NCBI GenBank assembly: GCA_937995745.1
Contig: CALKIU010000124.1
Span: 1 to 37,622, forward strand
Direction of reading: 5' to 3'
DNA: 37,622 nucleotides
Source: an uncultured Bacillaceae bacterium
Lineage (GTDB): Bacteria > Bacillota > Bacilli > Bacillales > Cytobacillaceae
Under the pieces are notes generated by a model. It was not told the DNA's origin, ran no database searches, and saw only the letters and a program-made list of their open reading frames with translations. Shown piece after piece: positions 7,943 to 14,717 of this stretch. The position numbers were made by a program, and so were the translations under genes. Each line of letters opens with the position of its first letter. Position 1 is the stretch's first letter.

Positions 7943-8130
7943 ACATCTGCCTCCTTCACAACTATTTTTAACCGGCGGAGGTAAGTTATGCAGGGAGTTT
8001 TGGGGGGTTCGGAGGACGGCTGTTTTGGATTGTTTGTTTAAAATTTAAAATTTTCTAAAAAATATCTCCCGCTCATTGTCGAAATATGAAATAATAGGGC
8101 TGTGAGCATTTAACAAGGGGGAAGAGAGAC

Positions 8131-8631
8131 ATGAGTTTAAAGACAACAGACGCAAGTTTTAAGACAGCAGATTTATGCGATGATTTTTCCGGCGAAATTC
8201 AAGTGATTGGTTCGGAGTTGAAATCTTACGGGGGCAAAAAGCGTTTTTCCGGTCCGATTCAAACGGTGAAAGTATTTGAAGATAACGTTCTCGTGAAAAA
8301 AGCGCTGGAGACAATTCCGGAAGGCAGCGTGCTTGTGGTTGACGGAGGCGGATCGAAAAACTGCGCATTGATGGGGGATCGACTCGGGGAAATTGCCGAG
8401 TCCAGAAAAATTTCCGGAGTGATTATTTACGGTTGCGTCCGTGACTCTGCGGATCTGGCCAAACAAAATATCGGCGTGTTCGCTTTGGGAACGAACCCGT
8501 TAAAGAGCAAAAAAGAGGGCAAAGGCGAGGTTAACGTTCCTCTCCAATTCCTCGGGGCAGAGTGGAAGCCGGGGGATTATGTGTATGCCGATGAGGACGG
8601 AATTGTGATTGCCGGCCGAAAACTTGACTGA
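8131..8631 (+). CDS. RraA-like protein (RraA/HMG-aldolase fold)
   Basis: This 166-residue protein spans the full RraA family length (about 160). It shows TADLCDDF near the N-terminus, the central VVDGGGSKNCALMGDRLGE (about 70-88) and GVIIYGCVRDS (about 96-106), where the Arg-Asp pair binds metal and substrate in aldolase relatives. E. coli RraA inhibits RNase E; other members are 4-hydroxy-4-methyl-2-oxoglutarate aldolases or oxaloacetate decarboxylases. Most Firmicutes lack RNase E, so an aldolase/decarboxylase or unknown role is more likely. ATG follows AAGGGGGA. A terminator directly follows, so the gene stands alone. Confidence 0.85.
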   Translation: MSLKTTDASFKTADLCDDFSGEIQVIGSELKSYGGKKRFSGPIQTVKVFEDNVLVKKALETIPEGSVLVVDGGGSKNCALMGDRLGEIAESRKISGVIIYGCVRDSADLAKQNIGVFALGTNPLKSKKEGKGEVNVPLQFLGAEWKPGDYVYADEDGIVIAGRKLD

Positions 8632-8651
8632 AGCGGACGCACTTTGCGACA

Positions 8652-8680
8652 GGGCCGTCAGATTGTGGCGGCTCTTTTTA
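8652..8680 (+). terminator. Intrinsic terminator of the RraA-like gene
   Basis: GGGCCGTCA (8652-8660) pairs with TGGCGGCTC (8666-8674) with two G-U pairs, followed by TTTTTA. It lies 20 bases after the stop codon. Confidence 0.8.
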
Positions 8681-8797
8681 TTTGGAAATGTATTGTTCGC
8701 CCATGGGTGCCGGATTGGGGCTTATGGCTGATTTTTATGTGTTGGGATTATCCCTGACTGGTATGAAAGGTTTGTTTTAAGAAAAAAGGAGGCAGAG
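8681..8797. other. Intergenic region before the repeat array
   Basis: No gene is seen. The right end carries AAAAAAGGAGG, a strong ribosome binding site placed before the ATG at 8798, yet the frame closes after six codons. Confidence 0.5.
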
Positions 8798-8818
8798 ATG
8801 CGGGCGTATTTCGATTGA
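8798..8818 (+). pseudogene. Truncated gene start: strong ribosome binding site, ATG and six codons
   Basis: AAGGAGG is followed seven bases later by ATG (8798), five further codons (peptide MRAYFD) and TGA, and this stop lies in the first partial unit of the palindromic repeat array. One reading is that the array replaced the body of a former gene. Alternatively this is a minimal regulatory ORF. No other part of a gene can be recognised downstream. Confidence 0.3.
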
Positions 8819-9015
8819 GGTCAAAGTGCCCGGTTTTATCAAGGGGGTTGCCTTCAAACCGGCTGATTGAGGGCAACCCAACCGCTTTTGCCGGTTAATT
8901 GTCTTCAAACCTGGCGATTGAAGACGAAGCGTCCTGTTTTTCCCGGCAATTTGCCGTCAAACCGTCCGATTGGGACAAAACAGTCCATATTCTCCGGCGT
9001 TTTGTCTTCAAAGAA
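8805..9015. repeat. Tandem array of palindromic repeats, about 51-bp period
   Basis: Three full and two partial units. The TCAA cores at 8854, 8905, 8957 and 9008 are spaced 51, 52 and 51 bp. Unit 1 pairs GTTGCCTTCAA (8847-8857) with TTGAGGGCAAC (8867-8877) around loop ACCGGCTGA. Unit 2 pairs TTGTCTTCAA (8899-8908) with TTGAAGACGA (8918-8927) around ACCTGGCGA. Unit 3 (8950-8979, loop ACCGTCCGA) pairs imperfectly. The left partial unit has only the right arm (CGATTGAGGTCAAAG) and the right partial unit only the left arm (TTTTGTCTTCAAAG). A C-G pair in unit 1 is a T-A pair in unit 2, a covariation that suggests the pairing matters. The family resembles the element at 1-70. Confidence 0.75.
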
Positions 9016-9188
9016 GCTTCATCCAAGTCCCATTCCCCTCCCAAACGTTGTCCCGCTGATTGACCACCCGTCGCAGCCCGCGCGGCAGAACGAAATCCCT
9101 TGTGGATAATTCTTGATAAAATGGAAAAATCATTTCTGATTTGAATCTCCTCTTTTTTCAAATAGTAATGGCAGAGGAGGTTAAAAAG

Positions 9189-9800
9189 ATGTTGAAAAGA
9201 TGGTTGTTTGTCGCCACATTTCTTTTTTCCGCCGTTTTCATGCCGGCAGTATCCAATGCGGCGCAGGTTCATACGGTCAGCTACGGGGATTCCATGTGGA
9301 AAATTTCCGTTTGGTACCAAGTCGGTCTTTCCGAACTGATTGCTGCGAATCCGCACATTAAAAATCCAAGCCTCATCTATCCGGGGCAAAAAATCACCAT
9401 CCCTGTCATCGCTGAAAAGAATTTTGAAAACCAAGTCATCCAATTGACGAACCAGGAGCGGGCAAAGCACGGGCTTAAACCGTTGAAAGCCAATTGGGAG
9501 CTTTCCAGAGTGGCGCGCTATAAAAGTATGGACATGAGGGATCGGAACTATTTTTCCCATACGAGCCCCACTTACGGTTCACCGTTTACGATGATAAAAA
9601 ATTTTGGCATTTCCTACAGAGCAGCTGCTGAAAATATAGCAGCGGGACAAACGACGCCCCAGCAAGTCGTCCAGGCCTGGATGAACAGTGAAGGCCACAG
9701 GAGAAACATCCTCAATCCAAATTATACGGAAATCGGCGTCGGCTATGCTGCCGGAGGGACAAAGCGCCACTATTGGACGCAAATGTTCATTACCAGATAA
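9189..9800 (+). CDS. Secreted LysM-CAP domain protein (YkwD/SafA-like)
   Basis: This 203-residue protein has a signal peptide (basic MLKR, hydrophobic core, likely cleavage after SNA near residue 24), one LysM domain (about 26-70, HTVSYGDSMWKIS to YPGQKITIPV) that binds peptidoglycan, and a CAP/SCP domain (about 80-203). The CAP motifs are NQERAKHGLKPL, the histidine in YFSHTSP, ENIAAG, AWMNSEGHRRNIL and EIGVGYA. Bacillus relatives (YkwD family) are cell-wall or spore-associated proteins of unknown activity. ATG 9189 has GAGGAGG upstream; the longer frame from 9141 lacks one. A perfect terminator follows, so the gene is monocistronic. Confidence 0.88.
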   Translation: MLKRWLFVATFLFSAVFMPAVSNAAQVHTVSYGDSMWKISVWYQVGLSELIAANPHIKNPSLIYPGQKITIPVIAEKNFENQVIQLTNQERAKHGLKPLKANWELSRVARYKSMDMRDRNYFSHTSPTYGSPFTMIKNFGISYRAAAENIAAGQTTPQQVVQAWMNSEGHRRNILNPNYTEIGVGYAAGGTKRHYWTQMFITR

Positions 9801-9806
9801 GCGGAA

Positions 9807-9840
9807 AAAAGCCGGAACTTCCGGCTTTTTTGTTTTTTTG
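9807..9840 (+). terminator. Intrinsic terminator of the LysM-CAP gene
   Basis: GCCGGA (9811-9816) pairs with TCCGGC (9820-9825) around the loop ACT, extended by flanking A/T pairs and followed by a long T-rich tract. Confidence 0.9.
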
Positions 9841-10218
9841 TACCCCTTATTTCCAAAAAATGCCACGATCTGCCTCAAACCTCATGAACAATACCCAATG
9901 GAAACAGCACAAAATGAAAATTGTTGAATTTGTTTCACAAAAGTGTGACTTGTTATTCACAGGTTGGTAACGAACCGGTAAAAAGTTGGTAAAAAAATAG
10001 CCATAATTTTTGAAAAAATTTCTTTTTATTTCTAGAAAATAGTGAGTAATTTCCAATTTACTGCGAAAAAGGCTGATTTTTTGGGGGTCCATACCCAGTG
10101 ACTTAAATCGCAGTGTCGAAATTCGAATTTTCTTTACAATTAAATTAGGGAGGAATATCGGCCAATTTTAAAATCATCCCTCAGAAATCTTAACTTTCAC
10201 GGGAAAATATTTCATTTG
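9841..10218. other. AT-rich non-coding region with symmetric TGTGA/TCACA elements
   Basis: No ORF with a ribosome binding site is seen. Around 9936-9963 lie TTCACA, TGTGA and TTCACA in alternating orientation: TCACA-N4-TGTGA, then TGTGA-N8-TCACA. These half-sites resemble Crp/Fnr- or Rex-type boxes, but the spacings (4 and 8) match neither the usual Fnr (6) nor Rex arrangement. The rest is A/T-rich. Confidence 0.4.
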
Positions 10219-10310
10219 CGGCAATATGGGCGGCGGCCATTCTGCCAAACTACCCGGGAGTGGCCGGTATGTGCCGTTTCCATAAGAGCCCGTGCGGCCT
10301 GGGTTCTTAT
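10219..10310 (+). ncRNA. Candidate structured leader RNA (two hairpins) upstream of the cytochrome b gene
   Basis: This GC-rich island ends 46 bases before the GTG start. Hairpin 1 has an outer helix CGGCA (10219-10223) with TGCCG (10272-10276) enclosing CGGCCATTCT (10234-10243) with GGAGTGGCCG (10257-10266, two G-U pairs) and a 13-base loop. Hairpin 2 pairs ATAAGAGCCC (10282-10291) with GGGTTCTTAT (10301-10310), one G-U pair, loop GTGCGGCCT. I cannot match it to a riboswitch class I know, including the molybdenum-cofactor motif. Without a T-run it is not a simple terminator. Confidence 0.4.
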
Positions 10311-10356
10311 TAAACATATATCGTGTCCAATACTAATGAAAAGGGGGTCGAAGAAC

Positions 10357-11028
10357 GTGGGCAGGAACAATCATTCTCCTAAAGTAAAAAGGTTTAGCAA
10401 CGCGGTCATTTTTGTCCACTGGTTAAACGCAGTCTGCTTTTTTATGCTTTATCTGTCCGGCCTGCCGATGTATACGGAGTGGTTCGATTTTCTCTACGTA
10501 TTTTTCGGGGGTCCGGAGAACGCAAGGATGGTTCACCGGGTGTTTGCCATCGGAATTTGTTTGCCGGTTATCATCATTTTAATTGTCGATGCGAAAAGCT
10601 TTATCTATTGGATAAAGACGATTACCAGATGGAGCAACAGGGATGTTAAATTCCTCCTCGCTTTTCCGAAAGAATTTTTCGGCAAAAACCCGAAGTATCC
10701 GCCCCAAGATTTTTATAACGGGGGAGAAAAAATCAACTCCATTTTGATCATTTTGTGCACAATCATGCTCGTTGCGTCCGGTTTTGTCATGTGGTTCCCT
10801 GAAGTATTTCCGAAAGCTTTGGTCAGATGGGCGTTTCCCATTCACAACATCGGATTTGGACTGGCTGCGGCCGTAGTGATTGGACATATCTTCCTTGCCC
10901 TCATCCATCCCAATTCAAGAGTATCCATTAAAGGAATGACGACGGGATATATTCCGGAATGGTATGCCAAAGCCCACCACGGCCAATGGTACAAGGAAGA
11001 AATGGAGAAACAGGAAAAAGGTGCATAA
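10357..11028 (+). CDS. Formate dehydrogenase gamma-type cytochrome b subunit, orphan
   Basis: This 223-residue, four-helix membrane cytochrome b of the FdnI/FdoI family has likely haem histidines in FVHWLNAVCFF, MVHRVFAIG and the last helix HNIGFGLAAAVVIGHIFLAL. Such subunits anchor a periplasm-facing molybdo- or iron-sulfur dehydrogenase and pass electrons to menaquinone. No alpha or beta subunit lies in the window, so it may pair with a distant partner. I chose GTG 10357 because AAGGGGG lies nine bases upstream; ATG 10336 would place that site inside the gene. The C-terminus ends in a charged tail. A terminator follows at once, so it is transcribed alone, from a long leader with two hairpins. 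Confidence 0.8.
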   Translation: MGRNNHSPKVKRFSNAVIFVHWLNAVCFFMLYLSGLPMYTEWFDFLYVFFGGPENARMVHRVFAIGICLPVIIILIVDAKSFIYWIKTITRWSNRDVKFLLAFPKEFFGKNPKYPPQDFYNGGEKINSILIILCTIMLVASGFVMWFPEVFPKALVRWAFPIHNIGFGLAAAVVIGHIFLALIHPNSRVSIKGMTTGYIPEWYAKAHHGQWYKEEMEKQEKGA

Positions 11029-11043
11029 TCAATTGTTGTGATG

Positions 11044-11077
11044 AGCTGTCCGGCGTTGTCCGGGCGGCTCTTTTTTT
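11044..11077 (+). terminator. Intrinsic terminator of the cytochrome b gene
   Basis: AGCTGTCCGG (11044-11053) pairs with CCGGGCGGCT (11060-11069), two G-U pairs, followed by C and seven T. Confidence 0.88.
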
Positions 11078-11325
11078 GGCTCTTCCCGCAGAGGAATATT
11101 CTCCCGTTTTTTAAGGCGGTTTAAAAGAGATATCCATAAAGGCGGCAGGCAATGCAAAAGCTGTTGTCCGTGCGCTTTGGCAGCCGGATTCCAAACACTT
11201 CCCAATTGAGTCGCCTTTCCCGTTGTGCCGCAATGCGGAAAGAAAGATTGGAGCCGGAAAAATCCCTCACTTCCGCATGCCAGCCGCCAACATGTTCTAG
11301 ATGACAGAAAATTCTAAAAACATAA
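11078..11325. other. Non-coding region before the catabolic operon
   Basis: No gene is called. A minus-strand frame without a credible start stays open through about 11109-11320 and encodes a mixed-composition peptide, but it has no ribosome binding site. I see no repeats. Confidence 0.4.
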
Positions 11326-11354
11326 TTGACGAATTGACAGTAACAACCTATAAT
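11326..11354 (+). promoter_or_regulatory. Sigma-A-type promoter of the acyl-CoA dehydrogenase operon
   Basis: TTGACG (11326-11331), a 17-bp spacer and TATAAT (11349-11354) match the vegetative consensus at 11 of 12 positions. Transcription would start near 11361, immediately before the palindrome at 11365. The first gene starts at 11416. Confidence 0.85.
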
Positions 11355-11364
11355 TCAAAATAAA

Positions 11365-11377
11365 GGTAATCATTACC
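11365..11377. promoter_or_regulatory. Perfect palindrome, probable operator
   Basis: GGTAATCATTACC is a perfect 13-bp palindrome about 11 bp downstream of the -10 box, where a bound repressor would block transcription. A second imperfect dyad, TACC-N7-GGTA (11374-11388), overlaps it. The binding protein is unknown; TetR-type regulators of acyl-CoA genes or the IclR protein at the end of the island are candidates by context only. Confidence 0.6.
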
Positions 11378-11415
11378 AAATATCGGTATTTTAAACAGTC
11401 AAGGGAGGAAAAACG

Positions 11416-12570
11416 ATGTTGAAACTGGATCTCCCCGTCGTCCGTTTTACGGAAGAACAGGAAGCGTTCAGGCGGGAAGTAAGGGAGTTTCTCGAAGAAG
11501 AGAAAAGAAAAGGGACTTTTGAGACGAAATGCGACTCATGGTTGAACGGGGCATCGCCCGAGTTTTCCAAAAAACTGGGAGAAAAAGGCTGGATCGGCAT
11601 GACCTGGCCGAAAAAATACGGCGGCGGGGAACGCAATGCACTTGATCGCTACATCTTGATTGAAGAATTGCTGGCAGCCGGAGCTCCCGTGGCCGCCCAC
11701 TGGTTTGCGGACAGGCAGTCGGGACCTCTTCTCTTAAGATACGGAACGGAAGAGCAAAAGCAATATTTTCTGCCGAAGATTGCCAAAGGTGAAGCGTACT
11801 TCGCCATCGGTTTGAGCGAGCCGAATTCCGGTTCCGACCTGGCCAGTCTCAGCATCCGCGCCGAGAAAACGGACGGCGGCTGGATTTTGAACGGCTCGAA
11901 AATTTGGTCAAGCGGCGCCCATATCGCCCATTATATGATTGTCCTCTGCCGGACATCCAAATTGGATCCGAATAACCGCCATGCCGGCCTGACCCAGGTG
12001 ATTGCCGATTTGAAAGCGCCCGGAGTGACGATTCGGCCAATTCAATTTTTGACCGGCGAACATCATTTTAACGAAGTATTTTTTGATAATGTCTTCATCC
12101 CTGATAACCGGGTGATCGGAGAAGTGGGCAACGGCTGGAAACAGGGCATGACGGAACTGGCTTATGAACGGAGCGGTCCGGAGCGGATTTTGAGCACTTT
12201 CCCGCTCTTGGAAGAACTGATTCAAAGATTGAAAGAAAGCGGCGATTACCGCGGCATGCAGGAAGCGGTGGAACTTTTGCCCGAGCTGTACAGCTTGCGC
12301 AACATGTCCATCGGCGTGGCCAAATATTTGGATGACGGCGTTGATGTCGACATCATTGCCGCCCTCGTGAAAGACATGGGAACCATTTTCGAAAAGAAAA
12401 TTGCCGAAAAAGCGAGACTGATCCTCTCCCGCAATCCGTCACTCAAGTCTTCGGATATCTACGACCGCTTCATGGCCCAGTCGATTTTGCACGGACCCGG
12501 ATTTACGCTGCGCGGGGGAACGACGGAAATCTTGAGAGGAATTGTGGCAAAAGGAGTTGTTGCAGGATGA
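11416..12570 (+). CDS. Acyl-CoA dehydrogenase, larger subunit of a paired enzyme
   Basis: This 384-residue acyl-CoA dehydrogenase has the N-terminal helical domain with GWIGMTWPKKYGGG, the beta domain with AIGLSEPNSGSDLASL (flavin and substrate contacts) and NGSKIWSSGAHIAHY, and the C-terminal helical domain ending LRGGTTEILRGIVAKG. The position of the usual catalytic Glu (YEGT in medium-chain enzymes) is Gly here, as in family members whose base sits elsewhere. It oxidises an acyl-CoA to the 2-enoyl-CoA using FAD and electron-transferring flavoprotein. ATG follows AAGGGAGG. The stop overlaps the start of a second, more divergent subunit (ATGA), as in the pimeloyl-CoA and steroid side-chain dehydrogenases with two subunits. 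Confidence 0.9.
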   Translation: MLKLDLPVVRFTEEQEAFRREVREFLEEEKRKGTFETKCDSWLNGASPEFSKKLGEKGWIGMTWPKKYGGGERNALDRYILIEELLAAGAPVAAHWFADRQSGPLLLRYGTEEQKQYFLPKIAKGEAYFAIGLSEPNSGSDLASLSIRAEKTDGGWILNGSKIWSSGAHIAHYMIVLCRTSKLDPNNRHAGLTQVIADLKAPGVTIRPIQFLTGEHHFNEVFFDNVFIPDNRVIGEVGNGWKQGMTELAYERSGPERILSTFPLLEELIQRLKESGDYRGMQEAVELLPELYSLRNMSIGVAKYLDDGVDVDIIAALVKDMGTIFEKKIAEKARLILSRNPSLKSSDIYDRFMAQSILHGPGFTLRGGTTEILRGIVAKGVVAG

Positions 12571-13655
12571 GCGAAATGTTGGAAATGATTCTGGACTCTG
12601 CCGGGCGGATGTTTAAGGATTATGTCAGCCAGGAACTGCTTGAAGCGGCCGAGCGGGGAGAATGGGCGGAAGAATTGTGGGAGGTGTTGACCGAGTCCGG
12701 GCTCCTCCACATCGGCATCAGCGAAGAGTTGGACGGAGCCGGCGGGGATTATGTCGACGCCTTTAACGTTTTGCGGCTGGCCGGAAAATATGCCGTGCCG
12801 CTCCCTGTTGCGGAAACATTATTGGCAAGATGGCTGTTGGCCGAACAAGGGGCAAAGCCGCCTGCGGAACCGGCGACCGTGTATGCGGAAAAAAACCATC
12901 CATTTGTCCTCAGGGAAGAAAACGGAAGGCTCTTGGCCGGCGGAAAAGCGGAATATGTCCCGTGGGCCCGCCATGCCAAACATCTTCTCACTCTCGGACA
13001 ATTGAACGGCAACAGCGTCATGGTCCTCCTTCCGTTGGAAAAAGCGGCCATTGAACCCGGAGCGAATCTGGCAGCCGAGCCCCGCGATACGGTGATTTTC
13101 GAAAACGCCGACGTGACCGGAGCGCCGCACTTCCCGATAGACAAAAACAAATGGACAGACAAAGTGTATGAAACGGGCGCTTTGGCAAGAGCGGCCATGA
13201 TGGCGGGAGCGATGGAACAAATCTTGGATCTGACCGTGTTTTACGCCAAAGAACGCAAACAGTTCGGCCGGCCCATCTACCGGTTCCAGGCCATCCAGCA
13301 CCATCTTGCCGCCTTAACGGGAGAGACGGTTGCGTGTCTCGCCGCTTTGAATGACGCCATCCAAAAATTCGGCGACGGCCGGAAGGAAACGGCTTTGACA
13401 AAGATGAAAGTGAGCGGCGTCGCCGGAAAAATTGCTGAAATCTCCCACCAAGTGCACGGAGCGATCGGCGTCACCCATGAACACATCTTGCATCATTATA
13501 CGCGCCGCTTGTGGTCATGGCGGGACGAGTTCGGCAATGAACGGTACTGGGGCGCCATCCTTGCCGGACAATTGCTGAACAGCGACGAAACCTTGTGGGA
13601 GTTTATGACGGAAGAAAAACAAGCCAATCTCGTCAGCCAGGGGGAATCGTCATGA
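12567..13655 (+). CDS. Acyl-CoA dehydrogenase, smaller subunit of a paired enzyme
   Basis: This 362-residue acyl-CoA dehydrogenase homologue starts at an ATGA overlap with the upstream gene. The N-terminal and beta domains are divergent: the flavin-binding SEPNSGSD block is absent. The C-terminal domain keeps FYAKERKQFGRPIYRFQAIQ, HQVHGAIGVTHEH and HYTRRLWSWRDEFG. Loss of one flavin-contact block with retention of the C-terminal half is typical of the second chain in alpha2beta2 dehydrogenases, where FAD sits between unlike subunits. I infer obligate pairing with the upstream product. The stop again overlaps the next start (ATGA at 13652), so all three genes are translationally coupled. Confidence 0.87.
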   Translation: MSEMLEMILDSAGRMFKDYVSQELLEAAERGEWAEELWEVLTESGLLHIGISEELDGAGGDYVDAFNVLRLAGKYAVPLPVAETLLARWLLAEQGAKPPAEPATVYAEKNHPFVLREENGRLLAGGKAEYVPWARHAKHLLTLGQLNGNSVMVLLPLEKAAIEPGANLAAEPRDTVIFENADVTGAPHFPIDKNKWTDKVYETGALARAAMMAGAMEQILDLTVFYAKERKQFGRPIYRFQAIQHHLAALTGETVACLAALNDAIQKFGDGRKETALTKMKVSGVAGKIAEISHQVHGAIGVTHEHILHHYTRRLWSWRDEFGNERYWGAILAGQLLNSDETLWEFMTEEKQANLVSQGESS

Positions 13656-14458
13656 AAGACTTGATTTTCACTGTTGAAAACAACATCGCCAAAATTATTT
13701 TGAACCGTCCCGAACGGATGAACGCCTTCAGCGAAGAAATGCTCGATCTCTGGATCGAAGCCCTCGAGACGGTCAGGGATTCCGACGACATCCGCGCCGT
13801 GCTCGTCAAAGGAAACGGCCGGGGGTTCTGCGCCGGTGGGGACGTCAAAGAAATGAGCGCCGGCCGCGGCTTTTACAAAACAACCGAAGACCGCGTCTCA
13901 ACCGCACTGAAAAGAAAAAATTCTTTATGGAAAAAAATCCAGCGCATCCCGCTCCTGCTTGAAGAAATCGACAAACCGGTCGTCGCACAAATGCACGGAT
14001 TTGCCTTTGGCGCCGGCCTCGATATGGCATTGATGTGCGACATCCGCATCGCCGCGGAAAGTACAAAAGTTTCAGAAAGTTATGTCAATGTAGGCATCGT
14101 ACCGGGAGACGGCGGAGCCTACTTCCTGCCCCGCCTCGCCGGCATTGACCGCGCCCTCGATCTGCTCTGGACCGGCAGAATCTTGACGGCCAAGGAAGCC
14201 AAAGACTTGGGCCTCATAACATTCGTTGTGCCCGATGACGAACTGGAAAGCTTTACGGAAGCTTATTTGCAAAAACTGGCCAGCGGGCCGCAGGAAGTAA
14301 TCCGTTTCATTAAGAGGGCCGTCTACCAAGGACTCGACATGAACTTGCGCGCTTCACTCGATATGATCTCATCGGCGATGGCCATCGTCACGGAATTGGA
14401 GGATTATCACGAGGGCGTCCGGGCATTGATGGAAAAACGGGCCCCGAAGTTTCAATAG
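13652..14458 (+). CDS. Crotonase-fold protein (enoyl-CoA hydratase/isomerase family)
   Basis: This 268-residue protein has the oxyanion-hole segments GRGFCAGGDVKEM (about 58-70) and HGFAFGAGLDMALMCDI (about 117-133), then VNVGIVPGDGGAYFLPRL and the family C-terminus. Against rat mitochondrial hydratase, the first catalytic Glu (GGGCELAMMCD) is Asp here and the second (PEILLGTIPG) is Tyr. It may therefore be an isomerase, a hydrolase or a ring-cleaving enzyme rather than a standard hydratase. ATG 13652 has AGGGGG upstream and overlaps the previous stop. The product of the dehydrogenase pair is its likely substrate. After the stop comes a repeat-filled gap and no clear terminator. Confidence 0.87.
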   Translation: MKDLIFTVENNIAKIILNRPERMNAFSEEMLDLWIEALETVRDSDDIRAVLVKGNGRGFCAGGDVKEMSAGRGFYKTTEDRVSTALKRKNSLWKKIQRIPLLLEEIDKPVVAQMHGFAFGAGLDMALMCDIRIAAESTKVSESYVNVGIVPGDGGAYFLPRLAGIDRALDLLWTGRILTAKEAKDLGLITFVVPDDELESFTEAYLQKLASGPQEVIRFIKRAVYQGLDMNLRASLDMISSAMAIVTELEDYHEGVRALMEKRAPKFQ

Positions 14459-14531
14459 ATTGTCAGATTCAGAGGTGCAAAGTTTGAAGAACGAAATTTA
14501 ATGCAACGAAAACGTTTGATCGCGGCGGAAA
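14459..14531. other. Intergenic region after the crotonase gene
   Basis: A short non-coding stretch with no hairpin terminator. A 67-codon frame beginning at 14501 runs through the following repeats without a ribosome binding site and I do not call it. Confidence 0.4.
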
Positions 14532-14717
14532 GGTTTAAATTATGGGAAAAAATCCTTAATCCGGTCTTTAATCCGGGGAGAAAGTTTTTAATTCGGGAAA
14601 ATGTCTTTCATCTATGGGGGAAATTTTTAATTTGGAAGAAGTCTTTCATCTATAGATTAAGTCCTATATTTAAAAAAGTTTTTATCTCAAAGAAAAAGTT
14701 TTGATTGTGCGAAAAAT
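14532..14717. repeat. Degenerate tandem repeat, about 19-bp unit (38-39-bp higher order)
   Basis: About nine units of a motif near GTCTTTAATCCGGGGAAAA follow each other. Units begin at about 14532, 14564, 14584, 14603, 14623, 14641, 14661, 14678 and 14698. The closest pairs are two units apart: the GTCTTT boxes at 14564, 14603 and 14641 are spaced 39 and 38 bp, and GTCTTTCATCTATAG-like units at 14603 and 14641 are nearly identical. The block lies between the crotonase gene and the TRAP binding-protein gene. It looks like a decayed minisatellite. Confidence 0.6.

Noticed and set aside
8805..9015. CRISPR array
   Set aside because: The units are degenerate along their whole length and palindromic; there are no conserved repeats with unique spacers and no cas genes.
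10219..10310. Molybdenum-cofactor riboswitch
   Set aside because: The gene context is suggestive, but I could not match the conserved bases and helices of that class by eye.
10216..10356. N-terminal extension of the cytochrome b gene
   Set aside because: The extension would cover the hairpin region and the ribosome binding site of GTG 10357, and it adds Arg/Cys-rich sequence absent from the family.
11109..11320. Minus-strand open frame of about 70 codons
   Set aside because: No start codon with a ribosome binding site and no recognisable family; probably chance.
14501..14704. 67-codon frame through the 19-bp repeats
   Set aside because: No ribosome binding site; its Lys/Phe-rich composition follows from the repeats.
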